From positions 186,001-250,000 of the forward strand of contig CP026600.1 of the NCBI GenBank assembly GCA_003288255.1: a DNA stretch of 64,000 bases, read 5' to 3'. The position numbers and the translations under genes were made by a program. The DNA is from Clostridiaceae bacterium 14S0207. GTDB lineage: Bacteria; Bacillota; Clostridia; Clostridiales; Clostridiaceae. Of this stretch, positions 15,665 through 24,602 are shown one piece after another. The notes under the pieces are model-generated. The model was not told the origin of the DNA. It saw only the letters and a list, made by a program, of their open reading frames with translations, and did not search any database. Within the stretch, counting starts at the first letter, position 1, and every line of letters starts with the position of its first letter.

Positions 15665-17728
15665 ATGAATTCCATTAGAAGTATATTTAATTGTATAAAA
15701 ATAGAATTTAAAAATATTTTTAGAATTAAAGCAATTAAATTTATTATTCCTATAATTTGCATTTATTGTTGTTATACCTATGTTATGAGTATATTTTTTG
15801 AATATGGAGTTTGGGATGTTTTACGAGCAAGTAGTTTTGTACCAATGATTCTTATGCTTTTATTTATGGTTTTAGGATTTTATTTAGCTAAGGAAGAAAA
15901 ACGATACAATTTAGATGAGGTATTCTTTTCTATTTATAGAGGTAAGATTATTAAATTAATAGGAAAATTATTAACTATACTTAGCTTAATATTGTTAGTT
16001 ATATTTTTTTGTATGATTAGTATTTTTATATGTTCTGCAATTAAGGGAGCTCCTAGTATATTTTATAAACAAAGCATAATGTATTTTATTATATATTATT
16101 TATTACCATTGTTTATAGGGTCTATAATAGGCATGATAATAGGTCATGTTGTTAAAAGTAAGATATCCTATCTTCTTATGTTGATTATATGGTTTATATC
16201 TGTGCCATTAAATGAATATATATTTAAAAGTATTGTGGATATTGTTAGTTTAGATTTAAGGGCAGTTCAATATTTTTTAAATTTAGGGCAGTATGACATT
16301 AATTCTGGTATTAATATTTTAACAGGTATGCCAACACAAGGATTCAATTTAGTACAAAGAGTTTTAATTTTTATAGTAGGATTATCTATATTATTGATTA
16401 TTAATTTAATTAATAGTAAAAAATCTAGTATAGCAATAGTATTGATTACCATAGGCATAGTTGTACCAACATTTAATATATATAAAAGAAATTTACCAAC
16501 TGTAAAGTCTTTAATATATTTTGGGGATGGAGAAAAAAAAGATGTTATATATTACAGTTTAAATAAACAATTTCCAGAAAATACGGTTAAATTTGATATA
16601 AAAAAATGTAACATTATTTTACATGAAAATAAGACCGAAGAATTTGAAACTAAAATGCATATTATGCCTAGAGAAAACCTAAAGAGCTTACAATTTTCAT
16701 TGTATAACGGATTTAATATAAAAAAAGTTTTGGATAATACTAATAAAGCGTTAACATTTAAGAGAGATGGAGACTTTATTATGGTTTTATTAGATAAGCC
16801 CTTAAAAAAGGGAGAAAGTAAAGAGTTTACTTTTATATATGATAATAAATCATCACCATTATTTAGTGTAAATAAGGATATGATTATTCTACCAAATTAT
16901 TTTAATTATTATCCTAGTAATATTATAGCTCCAGCTATGACAGAGTTTAATAATAGTGGATTATTTACAAATGATTTAAGTTATAAAGCTGATTTTACAG
17001 TTAATATAGAAGGAAAGAAAAAGGTATATAGTAATTTAGAATCTGTAGGACCAAATCAGTTTAAAGGAACAAATTGCAAGGGAGTTACACTATATAGAGG
17101 AATGATTACAGAGGATAAGTATAAAAATATAACTTACTGTTATCCAAGCATACAAGAAAATTCAAGAGAAAATGCTAAAAATTTTATAGATAAGTATAAT
17201 AATAGTGTAAATAAGTTAAATAAAAAATTTGATTTAGATATAGAGGGACTTAGTAGCATAAAGAAAATTTTATTTATGCCTATTTATGATGAAGGTTCTT
17301 CACTAGGAGATGATATTTTTAGAGATAAGGATACATTAATCGTTAAAGTTTATAAGGATACAAAAATAATGACATTGCCCCAGGAGAATATAGAGGTCAA
17401 TATTTTAGGAAATTATTTAAGACAAGCTATAAAAAATGAGGATCAACAATATATAAAAGATCTTATAATTATGGCACTACGAGATCAAGAGAGTATGAAG
17501 AGGAATAATAATATAGGATTCTTACAAGGTAAAATTGAGGGAGATTCACAATCAAGTAATAGAGATGAAGTTAAATATAATCTTGAAAAGACCCTAGTAA
17601 CTATCATAAGAAAGAAAGATAATGACAAATTTAATCAAGTTTTAAAAGTGCTAATTAAAGCTAGTAAGGAAAAAAATATAGATATAAAAAAGGTGAGCAG
17701 GGAAGTAAATACTTTGTTAAAAAAATAG
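15665..17728 (+). CDS. ABC permease with a large extracytoplasmic domain, possibly a degenerate M1-peptidase-like module
   Basis: The 687-residue protein has about six membrane segments in residues 20-275, followed by a 410-residue domain with no further clear membrane helix. The segment NYFNYYPSN...KADFTVNIEGKKKVYSNLESVGPNQFKG...GVTLYRGM resembles the N-terminal beta domain of M1 aminopeptidases, known fused to ABC permeases. However, no HExxH zinc motif follows, so any peptidase activity is probably lost. GGGGGAAAGGA precedes the ATG. It is first in a run with an ATPase and a further membrane protein. The M1 relation is my inference from pattern, not a search result. Confidence 0.65.
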   Translation: MNSIRSIFNCIKIEFKNIFRIKAIKFIIPIICIYCCYTYVMSIFFEYGVWDVLRASSFVPMILMLLFMVLGFYLAKEEKRYNLDEVFFSIYRGKIIKLIGKLLTILSLILLVIFFCMISIFICSAIKGAPSIFYKQSIMYFIIYYLLPLFIGSIIGMIIGHVVKSKISYLLMLIIWFISVPLNEYIFKSIVDIVSLDLRAVQYFLNLGQYDINSGINILTGMPTQGFNLVQRVLIFIVGLSILLIINLINSKKSSIAIVLITIGIVVPTFNIYKRNLPTVKSLIYFGDGEKKDVIYYSLNKQFPENTVKFDIKKCNIILHENKTEEFETKMHIMPRENLKSLQFSLYNGFNIKKVLDNTNKALTFKRDGDFIMVLLDKPLKKGESKEFTFIYDNKSSPLFSVNKDMIILPNYFNYYPSNIIAPAMTEFNNSGLFTNDLSYKADFTVNIEGKKKVYSNLESVGPNQFKGTNCKGVTLYRGMITEDKYKNITYCYPSIQENSRENAKNFIDKYNNSVNKLNKKFDLDIEGLSSIKKILFMPIYDEGSSLGDDIFRDKDTLIVKVYKDTKIMTLPQENIEVNILGNYLRQAIKNEDQQYIKDLIIMALRDQESMKRNNNIGFLQGKIEGDSQSSNRDEVKYNLEKTLVTIIRKKDNDKFNQVLKVLIKASKEKNIDIKKVSREVNTLLKK

Positions 17729-17753
17729 AATATATATTTGGGGGAATTTTCTT

Positions 17754-18626
17754 ATGGAACTACAAATTAAAGGAGTTAGTAAAAATTATGGTAAGTGTAA
17801 TGCCCTAAAAAATGTAAATTTAAGTATGGGAAATGGAATGTTTGGACTCTTAGGTCCTAATGGGGCAGGAAAAACTACTCTAATGAGAACTATAACCACG
17901 TTATTGCCTATACAAGAAGGAACTATAGCTTATGGAGAGGTTGACTGGAAAAATGGAGAAAAAGTAAGGAAAATTATAGGATATCTTCCACAACATTTTT
18001 CAATGTATAAGAGATTAAAGGTTGAAGAGGCTTTAGAGCATATGGCAATAATGAAAGGTGTGGAAAATGTTAAGGAGCAAGTTGATTATGTTATTAGAAA
18101 ACTTAATTTAGAGCCGGATAGAGAAAAGAAAATTCAGGAACTTTCAGGGGGAATGATAAGGAGAGTTGGAATAGCACAAGCTATTTTAGGAAATCCACGT
18201 ATTCTTGTAGTAGATGAACCGACTGCTGGATTAGATCCAGAAAATAGAATACAATTTAGAAATATGCTTAAAGATATAAGTAAGGATAAAATAGTTATAA
18301 TATCAACGCATATAATTGAAGATATTGAAGCTACTTGTGATAAACTAGCAATACTTGAAAAAGGTAAAATCCTATTTACTGGAAGTATGATAGATATATT
18401 AAAAAAGGCTCAGGATAAAGTTTTTGAAATACAAATGCCTAAGGAAGAAGTTGATGAAATTTCTGGTAAGGTAAAAATAATTTCATTAAAAACACTATCA
18501 GGAGGTTATAAAGTAAGATTTTTAATTAAAGAACAAAATCCATTTATACCTAAAGGTGCTATTAAGATTTCCCCTACTTTAGAAGAGGCCTATCTTTATA
18601 TTACAGGGAGAAGTATAGATGAATAG
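17754..18626 (+). CDS. ABC transporter ATP-binding protein
   Basis: 290 residues with Walker A GPNGAGKTTLM near residue 35, the Q-loop region YLPQHFSMYKRL, signature ELSGGMIRRVG, Walker B ILVVDEPTAGLDPENR and H-loop STHI. The C-terminal 70 residues (KAQDKVFEIQMPKEEVDEIS...) are a regulatory extension common in exporters fused or linked to large permeases. It is 25 bp after the big permease and overlaps the next membrane gene by 8 bases. GGGGGAATTTT precedes the ATG. It drives the two flanking membrane proteins. Confidence 0.9.
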   Translation: MELQIKGVSKNYGKCNALKNVNLSMGNGMFGLLGPNGAGKTTLMRTITTLLPIQEGTIAYGEVDWKNGEKVRKIIGYLPQHFSMYKRLKVEEALEHMAIMKGVENVKEQVDYVIRKLNLEPDREKKIQELSGGMIRRVGIAQAILGNPRILVVDEPTAGLDPENRIQFRNMLKDISKDKIVIISTHIIEDIEATCDKLAILEKGKILFTGSMIDILKKAQDKVFEIQMPKEEVDEISGKVKIISLKTLSGGYKVRFLIKEQNPFIPKGAIKISPTLEEAYLYITGRSIDE

Positions 18627-19284
18627 TTGTTATAAATCCAAGAGTATGTTGATAAATAATTTAGAGTTTGATGTGAAAAATTTAGGTGTGAATATTGTTT
18701 TTCCTTTTCTTATGTGTATAGTATCTTGTATATTTCTAAGGGCATATTTAAATGATCCCCAAAAATGGATGCATATATTAGAAATCTCAGAAACCTTTGT
18801 ACCAATGAGTGCAGGTTGGATTAGTATATTCTTATTTGTTGATATAATACAAGAGGGTGGATATGAAGTTATTTTTACTTATCCAGTTAAACGAAAAGAG
18901 CTTGGAATAAAACGAGTTTTAATTTTTTATGTAGTATACGCTATTTCAGTTTTGTTATATGTACTATCAATTCAAGTTATAACAAAAGAAAATGTATGGT
19001 TGAACTTATATTTTCAATTTCTAATAGAAGGATTATTTTTTTCAGCTTTAGGTTTTTTATCCATAGTTTTAACATCTAATTGTGCATTCTCTATAGTTAT
19101 ATTAGTGGGATATAGTATTATAGGAACGCTTACTAAAGGAAAATATCTAGAAATTTTAAACATATTTTTCTCTAATTTTGATGTATTGGGAATAAAGGAA
19201 ATTTTAATATATGGCATAAAACCTTTAGTATATTCATTTGTGTTGTTTTGGGTCGCACAATTTAAGTTTAACAAAATAAATTAG
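18619..19284 (+). CDS. ABC exporter membrane subunit, hypothetical
   Basis: 221 residues with about six hydrophobic segments (near 27-45, 65-82, 100-125, 128-150, 155-172 and 195-215) and a charged loop TYPVKRKELGIKRVL between the second and third, like ABC-2 permeases. The ATG sits within the ATPase gene end, so translation is probably coupled. No named family is recognised. It is likely the second half of the membrane channel. A terminator follows at 19306-19343. Confidence 0.7.
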   Translation: MNSCYKSKSMLINNLEFDVKNLGVNIVFPFLMCIVSCIFLRAYLNDPQKWMHILEISETFVPMSAGWISIFLFVDIIQEGGYEVIFTYPVKRKELGIKRVLIFYVVYAISVLLYVLSIQVITKENVWLNLYFQFLIEGLFFSALGFLSIVLTSNCAFSIVILVGYSIIGTLTKGKYLEILNIFFSNFDVLGIKEILIYGIKPLVYSFVLFWVAQFKFNKIN

Positions 19285-19305
19285 GTTAAAATATAATATT
19301 TTATT

Positions 19306-19343
19306 CAAAAAACTATCTAAAGTTTATTTTTAGATAGTTTTTT
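19306..19343 (+). terminator. Terminator after the ABC locus
   Basis: AAAACTATCTAAA pairs with TTTAGATAGTTTT, followed by more T. It separates the three-gene exporter run from the next orphan permease. Confidence 0.8.
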
Positions 19344-19455
19344 ATTTATTATGGTCTTTACATATAGGTATAACCAAATTAATAACATAAGAATAACATA
19401 TAAGTATAAAGAGAATACAATGAAACACAAATTTTAAAAGAATGGGGAGATTGAA

Positions 19456-20211
19456 ATGAAATCTTTTAATACTTTATTAAAAGAGGAGTTTACAAAAATA
19501 AGGGATCAAAAATTTATATCTGTTTTTGTTATGGCATTAGTTTTTCTTCTTTATACTTTAGAAATAATATTTATTAAAGATCCTATGATGTTAAATGGAG
19601 TAAAAATTGAAAATCATAATTTTTGCTTATTTATGATGATATTTATGAATATGTTAATAATTACAGTTGATAGAGTTAATAAGGCCTTTATATGGAGAAA
19701 GGAAAACATAGATACAGATACAATTCTTCATAGAAAAAAAGGAAAATTTAAGTTTATTTTAGCTAACATGGTTTCTGTATTTATAGTTACCTTAATATCA
19801 TCTTTAGTGTTACTAGGATTATCTAAACTTGTCTTTAATGTGAGTTTTACTGGAACTAATTTTATAAATGTTATTAGTGCATATACTTTGTCTTTTTTAA
19901 TGTGTTACTGTTTAACTTTAGTTTTTAATAATATTCATATGTTTGGATATATGATAATATATGTTATTTTAATTACACTTGGAGGATTTACTTTTCCAAT
20001 AGAAATTATGAATGAAGGTGCAAGAAAGGTAGCATATGTACTTCCAACAACTCATGCAGTTAAGTTAATGCAGTATAGTTGGAATGGCTTAAGTTTATCA
20101 ACAGGTAATAGTTTGAAAATTTTGGGGGTATATACACTGATTTTTGCTATAGTGGGATTGATATTGTTCTTTGGTAAAATAAATAATAAATATGATGCAA
20201 ATAAGAAATAA
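19456..20211 (+). CDS. ABC-2 type permease-like membrane protein
   Basis: The 251-residue protein has six hydrophobic segments (near 18-38, 55-72, 105-128, 138-158, 165-185 and 220-242), with WRKENIDTDTILHRKKGKFKFILANM between the second and third as the likely coupling loop. The segment TFPIEIMNEGARKVAYVLPTTHAVKLMQ is the usual ABC-2 pattern before the last membrane helix. It has its own GGGGAGA ribosome binding site, with a terminator before it and another after it, so it may be transcribed alone. No ATPase is adjacent on its own transcript; it may borrow the one at 17754. Confidence 0.72.
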   Translation: MKSFNTLLKEEFTKIRDQKFISVFVMALVFLLYTLEIIFIKDPMMLNGVKIENHNFCLFMMIFMNMLIITVDRVNKAFIWRKENIDTDTILHRKKGKFKFILANMVSVFIVTLISSLVLLGLSKLVFNVSFTGTNFINVISAYTLSFLMCYCLTLVFNNIHMFGYMIIYVILITLGGFTFPIEIMNEGARKVAYVLPTTHAVKLMQYSWNGLSLSTGNSLKILGVYTLIFAIVGLILFFGKINNKYDANKK

Positions 20212-20225
20212 AGTTAGTTATAAAG

Positions 20226-20266
20226 GTTACTTGTAGGTTAATCCATATTTACAAGTAATCTTTTTT
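20226..20266 (+). terminator. Terminator after the orphan permease gene
   Basis: GGTTACTTGTA and TACAAGTAATC, one G-T pair included, enclose an AT loop and precede a T6 tract. Confidence 0.75.
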
Positions 20267-20296
20267 AGAAATTTTAAGAATAAATAAATTCTTTTA

Positions 20297-20325
20297 TTGA
20301 CTTTAGGTAATGGGTGCTATAAAAT
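20297..20325 (+). promoter_or_regulatory. Probable promoter of the Rrf2 regulator-cysK operon
   Basis: TTGACT (20297-20302), a 17 bp spacer and TAAAAT (20320-20325) lie about 80 bp before the regulator gene. Confidence 0.5.
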
Positions 20326-20404
20326 AATTTTAATTAAAATATAAAACCTAGTAAACATATAGGAAAATGGTATAAAAGTTATAGTAGGAGAATATGAATT
20401 AATT

Positions 20405-20839
20405 ATGAAAATTTCAACTAAAGGTATATATGGAATAAAGGCCATGGTAGATTTAGCTATTTATTCAGAAAAACATAAGGTAACTTTAAAAAGTATTTGT
20501 GAAAGACAAAGTATATCCGAAAGATATCTAGAACAAATCTTTGCTTTATTGAGAAAGGGTGGATTAATAAAGGGAGTAAAAGGTGCTCAAGGTGGATATA
20601 TATTAATTAAAGAGGCTAAAGAGATAACAATAGGTGAAATCTTAAGAGTAGTAGAAGGAGAAATAAAAGCCGTTAATATAGAGGAACATAATATGGACAA
20701 TTTAGATAAATGTATTGCAGAAAATTTATGGGAAAAGTTAAATAAGACTATTAATGATTTTACTGATGAAATTACCTTAGAATTTTTAGCACAAAAATAT
20801 AAAGAAAAGCAAGAAGAAATTATTATGTATTACATATAA
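20405..20839 (+). CDS. cymR: Rrf2-family transcriptional regulator, CymR-like
   Basis: The 144 residues show the Rrf2 winged helix: MKISTKGIYGIKAMVDLAIYSE, SICERQSISERYLEQIFALLRKGGLIKGVKGAQGGYIL (about residues 1-70). The three closely spaced cysteines that bind an Fe-S cluster in IscR and NsrR are absent; only Cys31 and one further Cys are seen. That favours CymR, the cysteine-metabolism repressor whose activity depends on contact with CysK. The next gene, 17 bp on, is cysK, which strengthens this reading. It should act on sulfur-assimilation promoters and probably its own. Confidence 0.82.
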   Translation: MKISTKGIYGIKAMVDLAIYSEKHKVTLKSICERQSISERYLEQIFALLRKGGLIKGVKGAQGGYILIKEAKEITIGEILRVVEGEIKAVNIEEHNMDNLDKCIAENLWEKLNKTINDFTDEITLEFLAQKYKEKQEEIIMYYI

Positions 20840-20856
20840 ATTAGGAGGGAATAAAT

Positions 20857-21786
20857 ATGTCAAAAATTTATGATAATCTTATAGAATTAATAGGAAATAC
20901 TCCATTAGTTAGGCTTTCTAAAATTGAAAAACAAAATAAGTTGGAGGCAAACATTATTGCTAAAGTAGAATATTTTAACCCAGCAGGCAGTATTAAAGAT
21001 AGGGCAGCTTTAGCTATGATAGAAAAAGCAGAAAGAGAAGGGAAAATAAATAAGGATACCGTAATAGTTGAACCAACTAGTGGAAATACTGGTGTTGGAC
21101 TTGCGTTCATAGCAGCTATTAAAGGATATAAACTTATACTAACTATGCCTGATACAATGAGCATAGAAAGAAGAAATATACTAAAAGCTTATGGAGCACA
21201 ACTTGTACTAACTCCAGGAGCGGAGGGGATGAATGGATCAATAAGGAAAGCAGAAGAAATTTTAAGAGAAAATTCTAATTCATTTATGCCACAACAATTT
21301 GAAAATGGTGCAAATCCAGAAATTCATAGTATGACTACTGCAGAAGAAATCTGGAGAGATACAGATGGAAAAATAGATGTTTTTATAGCAGGAGTTGGAA
21401 CAGGAGGAACTATTACTGGTAATGGACACAAATTAAAAGAAAAAAATAAAAAAATAAAAATAATAGCTGTTGAACCAACTACTTCAGCTGTTTTATCTGG
21501 AGACAAACCTGGGGCGCATAAAATTCAAGGAATAGGAGCAGGATTTATTCCTAAAAATGTAGATATGGATGTTATAGATGAAGTAATTAAAATAGATAAC
21601 GAAAAAGCTATAGAATTTACTAATAATATAGTTAAAACAGAAGGATTATTTGTAGGAATATCTTCAGGTGCAGCTATTTGTGCAGCTGTGGAAGTAGCTA
21701 AACGTAAAGAAAATAAAGGTAAGAATATAGTGGTAGTACTTCCAGACACAGGCCAAAGATATTTATCAATGCCTATATTTGATTAA
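20857..21786 (+). CDS. cysK: Cysteine synthase (O-acetylserine sulfhydrylase)
   Basis: Makes cysteine from O-acetylserine and sulfide with pyridoxal phosphate. The 309 residues include the PLP lysine in NPAGSIKDR (Lys47), TSGNTGVGLAF for substrate carboxylate binding, GVGTGGTITGNG for the PLP phosphate, and a SSGAAICAA segment near the C-terminus. Length is normal. TTAGGAGGG precedes the ATG and the CymR-like gene lies 17 bp upstream, so regulator and enzyme are co-expressed, allowing the known CymR-CysK complex. A terminator at 21801-21836 ends the unit. Confidence 0.95.
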   Translation: MSKIYDNLIELIGNTPLVRLSKIEKQNKLEANIIAKVEYFNPAGSIKDRAALAMIEKAEREGKINKDTVIVEPTSGNTGVGLAFIAAIKGYKLILTMPDTMSIERRNILKAYGAQLVLTPGAEGMNGSIRKAEEILRENSNSFMPQQFENGANPEIHSMTTAEEIWRDTDGKIDVFIAGVGTGGTITGNGHKLKEKNKKIKIIAVEPTTSAVLSGDKPGAHKIQGIGAGFIPKNVDMDVIDEVIKIDNEKAIEFTNNIVKTEGLFVGISSGAAICAAVEVAKRKENKGKNIVVVLPDTGQRYLSMPIFD

Positions 21787-21800
21787 ATTAAAAATCATTT

Positions 21801-21836
21801 TAACATCCTTCAACTTATATGATGAGGGATGTTTTT
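21801..21836 (+). terminator. Terminator after cysK
   Basis: AACATCCTTCA pairs with TGAGGGATGTT, one G-T pair, and is followed by T4. Confidence 0.75.
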
Positions 21837-21891
21837 TATATAATAAGAACAAAATGTTTTTATTTTACATATTTTAATAATGATATGAAAA

Positions 21892-21920
21892 TTGACAATA
21901 CTATGCTCATTTAGTATGAT
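21892..21920 (+). promoter_or_regulatory. Strong promoter with internal inverted repeat upstream of the recombinase-like gene
   Basis: TTGACA (21892-21897), exactly 17 bp, then TATGAT (21915-21920). Within the spacer and -10 box, ATACTA (21898-21903) and TAGTAT (21912-21917) form an inverted repeat that could be an operator, possibly for the protein itself. Confidence 0.7.
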
Positions 21921-21977
21921 TTAATTGATGAAAATGAAAATCTATATCAACAGTTCACTATAAAAGGGGGTATAGAT

Positions 21978-23171
21978 ATGGAAAATAGTGACTATCTAAT
22001 TAATGTAGAAAATGATAAAAGAGAAAATCTAAGCAATAAGATATCTATAAGTGTGAAAAAAGCCTTAAGAATTAAGATGGAAAAAGGATCATCTATAGCT
22101 AGTAGACCACCATATGGTTATTTTTTTAATGAGGTATATAAAAATGGGGAAAAGTTTATACAATTAGTTTCCAGAGGTGATGAAACTAGTGAAGTAGTTA
22201 AAAAAATTTATACTTTATATTTAAATGGTTGGGGCTGTGGAAAAATAGCTAGTTATTTAAATGATAAAAGTATTGAAACTCCATCTTTTTATTTGAAAAA
22301 TTTTAATAGATCTAAATTTGGGTTGTGGAGTAAAAATACCATAAAGTCTATTCTAATTAATGAAAAATATGCTGGTATAATGGTGCAAAATAAGTGGAAG
22401 GGAATAGAAGGAAATAAGGTCGTTTTAAATAATGAAAAAGAGAGAATATATGGAGGAGAATTTCAAGGTATAATTAGTAAAGAAGAGTTCTTTAAAGTTC
22501 AAGAGATTATGAAAGAAAAATCTAAAATGTTTACTACAATAAAAAGAGAATATCATTTATTTTCATCGCTTTTGAATTGTAACGAATGTGGAGGAGCTAT
22601 GAGCTATAGAAAGAATTATAAAGGATATAAGTGTAGCAATAGTCAATCAGGGAAGAATAGATGTACTGCCCATTCTGTAAAAGAAGAACATTTAAAAGAG
22701 TTGGTATTCCAAAGGTTTAGAGAATTCTATAATAAGGAAAAAGAGAAAATAGAATTTGATGATATGCTATATAAAGTTGCATCAGAAGAAGAGGATTTAG
22801 AAAAAAATTTGAGACATATTGAGAAAAAAATAACAAAAATAAATTCAAAAATTGAAGATGTTATATTAGATATAGAAGAAGGGGTACTAGATCAAGAAGA
22901 AAAAATAAAGTCAAGAAAAGAACTAAGTAAGTTAATGATTAAAAGAAATAAATTACTTAGAAAAAAGGAAATTTTAGAAAAAGTTGTAGGCGATATGCAA
23001 AGAATAGATAAATCTAAAATATATATAAAAAAGGTAAAAGAAGTACTTGAAACTAATACTCTTTCAAAAGAAATTTTAGGTGAACTTATAGATAAGATAC
23101 TTGTTAAGGAAGGAAAAGACAAGAAAAATAAGAAAGATAAAAAAATTGATATCATTTTAAAAAAAATATAG
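21978..23171 (+). CDS. Large serine recombinase-like protein lacking the catalytic resolvase domain
   Basis: The 397 residues correspond to the C-terminal DNA-binding part of a large serine recombinase. There is a recombinase domain (about residues 40-165: SIASRPPYGYFFNE, VVKKIYTLYLNGWGCGKIASYLND, LWSKNTIKSILINEKYAGIMV). A zinc ribbon follows (LNCNECGGAMSYRKNYKGYKCSN, about 200-232). Then comes a long Lys/Glu-rich coiled coil with the LIDKILV end motif. The 140-150 residue N-terminal catalytic domain with the nucleophilic serine is missing. It is not found in other frames upstream, where the cysK terminator lies. The gene has its own near-consensus promoter and an AAAGGGGG site before ATG 21978. 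It may be a decayed integrase or a repurposed DNA-binding protein; no mobile element surrounds it. Confidence 0.85.
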   Translation: MENSDYLINVENDKRENLSNKISISVKKALRIKMEKGSSIASRPPYGYFFNEVYKNGEKFIQLVSRGDETSEVVKKIYTLYLNGWGCGKIASYLNDKSIETPSFYLKNFNRSKFGLWSKNTIKSILINEKYAGIMVQNKWKGIEGNKVVLNNEKERIYGGEFQGIISKEEFFKVQEIMKEKSKMFTTIKREYHLFSSLLNCNECGGAMSYRKNYKGYKCSNSQSGKNRCTAHSVKEEHLKELVFQRFREFYNKEKEKIEFDDMLYKVASEEEDLEKNLRHIEKKITKINSKIEDVILDIEEGVLDQEEKIKSRKELSKLMIKRNKLLRKKEILEKVVGDMQRIDKSKIYIKKVKEVLETNTLSKEILGELIDKILVKEGKDKKNKKDKKIDIILKKI

Positions 23172-23183
23172 GTACAAACAGAT

Positions 23184-23223
23184 TAAGAGTAGGAAATTAA
23201 TAATTTTCTGCTCTTATTTTTTT
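23184..23223 (+). terminator. Terminator after the recombinase-like gene
   Basis: A stem from AAGAGTAGGAAATT to AATTTTCTGCTCTT, with two G-T pairs, is followed by a T8-like run. Confidence 0.75.
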
Positions 23224-23396
23224 ATTAAAAATTTTAAAAATACCTTAAATATAAATACATTTTTTTAGTTTTAATCATATAAGTTATATTATGGAGTAGA
23301 CTTTTAAATTCCTGATTAAATATGGTAAAATGATTTTAATAAAAAGGGTTAAAAATATTAATGTTTAATAATATTCAAGGGGGAAGAGATTTCGTT

Positions 23397-24056
23397 ATGG
23401 ACATAAGACCGCAGATTAACAATAATATAAACAAAAATAATACAGAATTAAATAAGAAAAATAAGTTATTTAAATGTCCTAAAATTAGAATCGGTTTTTT
23501 TATTGCTCTAATGTGTGTTGGATTTGCCCTATCTTTCTTTAGTGGTATGAAGATTAATAAAGCAAGGACCATTGACACGAGTACTATTGCGGACAAAATT
23601 GATAAGGTTTCAGAACTATCTTCATTAAAATATAATTATTCTTCAGTAGTAACATTAAAGGATAGTATGAAGATAAAAAATTTTCCTATACCTTTTACAG
23701 GGAAGTCATTTATTATTAAGTATAACGGCTATATTAAATTTGGTACTAATCTAAAAAAGAAAACTATAGCTATTAGTCCTGATAGAAAAAAAGTGACTAT
23801 TAGTCTGGAAAATTGCAAGGTTTTAGATAATGTTGCAGATACTAAAAATTTACTGGTATACGATGAGTCATATTCTGTATTTAATAGATATGGTGCTCAG
23901 GATATGATTGATGAAATAGGAAAAGAACAAAAAAAGGTAGAGAAGGAACTGATAGAAGAAGGTTATATAGAAAAGGCCAATAATGAAGTTAGAACTTTAT
24001 TAAAAGATGTACTTCAAGATATGGGGTTTGAAAGTATTTCTATAAATTTTAAGTAA
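23397..24056 (+). CDS. DUF4230 domain membrane-anchored protein
   Basis: About 219 residues: a polar N-terminus, one membrane anchor (about 27-47: IRIGFFIALMCVGFALSFFSG), then a DUF4230-type extracytoplasmic domain beginning ELSSLKYNYSSVVTLKDSMKIKN and continuing FIIKYNGYIKFGTNLKK. The C-terminal amphipathic helix EVRTLLKDVLQDMGFESISINF is typical of the family. The function of DUF4230 is unknown. ATG 23397 follows AAGGGGGAAGAG; an in-frame ATG at 23361 lacks a good site. A terminator at 24085-24116 follows. Confidence 0.75.
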   Translation: MDIRPQINNNINKNNTELNKKNKLFKCPKIRIGFFIALMCVGFALSFFSGMKINKARTIDTSTIADKIDKVSELSSLKYNYSSVVTLKDSMKIKNFPIPFTGKSFIIKYNGYIKFGTNLKKKTIAISPDRKKVTISLENCKVLDNVADTKNLLVYDESYSVFNRYGAQDMIDEIGKEQKKVEKELIEEGYIEKANNEVRTLLKDVLQDMGFESISINFK

Positions 24057-24084
24057 CTTCATAATCTTTAAAATAATACGTAAA

Positions 24085-24116
24085 AAAAGCAGACTAGTTA
24101 GGGATAGTCTGCTTTT
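24085..24116. terminator. Bidirectional terminator between convergent genes
   Basis: AAAAGCAGACTA pairs with TAGTCTGCTTTT around a 9-base loop, with A/T tracts on both sides, between the DUF4230 gene (plus) and the Cys-rich gene (minus). Confidence 0.8.
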
Positions 24117-24168
24117 AAAATATAAGGGGGAAATAAAAAATTTATATAGAAATTAGATATGTTTATAT

Positions 24169-24384
24169 CTAACGTCTACCACTATATAAAAGTACTACTA
24201 ATAATATTAATAATATAGGGCTTTGACATATGCAATTTAGCATACTTTGGTTACCGTAATAAGATGGATTGCAATTGCAGTTACAAGAACAGCATCCATT
24301 ATTATTTAATGTATTAAAATTATTTCTACAACAGTGACATCTACAACTACAATCGCAGCTGCTTTTTCTTTTTTTGTTACTCAT
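24169..24384 (-). CDS. Small Cys-rich protein with C-terminal hydrophobic tail
   Basis: 71 residues containing 13 cysteines, mostly as CxC and CC pairs (10, 12, 14, 16, 18, 19, 31, 32, 34, 36, 38, 51, 53), after a basic start MSNKKRKSS. It ends in a hydrophobic segment (about 56-68, SPILLILLVVLLYSG) and GRR. A strong AAAGGAGGAG precedes the ATG, so it is very likely translated. The layout recalls small spore-associated or metal-binding tail-anchored proteins of clostridia, but I do not recognise a named family. The dense CxC arrangement suggests metal binding or disulfide cross-linking in a spore layer. Confidence 0.75.
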   Translation of the reverse strand: MSNKKRKSSCDCSCRCHCCRNNFNTLNNNGCCSCNCNCNPSYYGNQSMLNCICQSPILLILLVVLLYSGRR

Positions 24385-24602
24385 ATATACTCCTCCTTTA
24401 AAGTGTGAAGTTAAGTATATAGAAGAGAGACTTATTACGGATTGAATTAACCCTAATTTTAATATATGAAAATTAGTTTAAAGTGTGATAAATAAAAATA
24501 AAATGAATTTTATAATATTTAATCATAGATTTTAAAGGTTAAATAACGTAAACTATATATATAACAAATAAATTAATTTTTATATTGGTAGGTGAGAAAA
24601 GC

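Noticed and set aside
21978-23171. Integrated phage or element marked by the recombinase
   Set aside because: Neighbours are ordinary chromosomal genes, the catalytic domain is missing, and no attachment-site duplication is visible.
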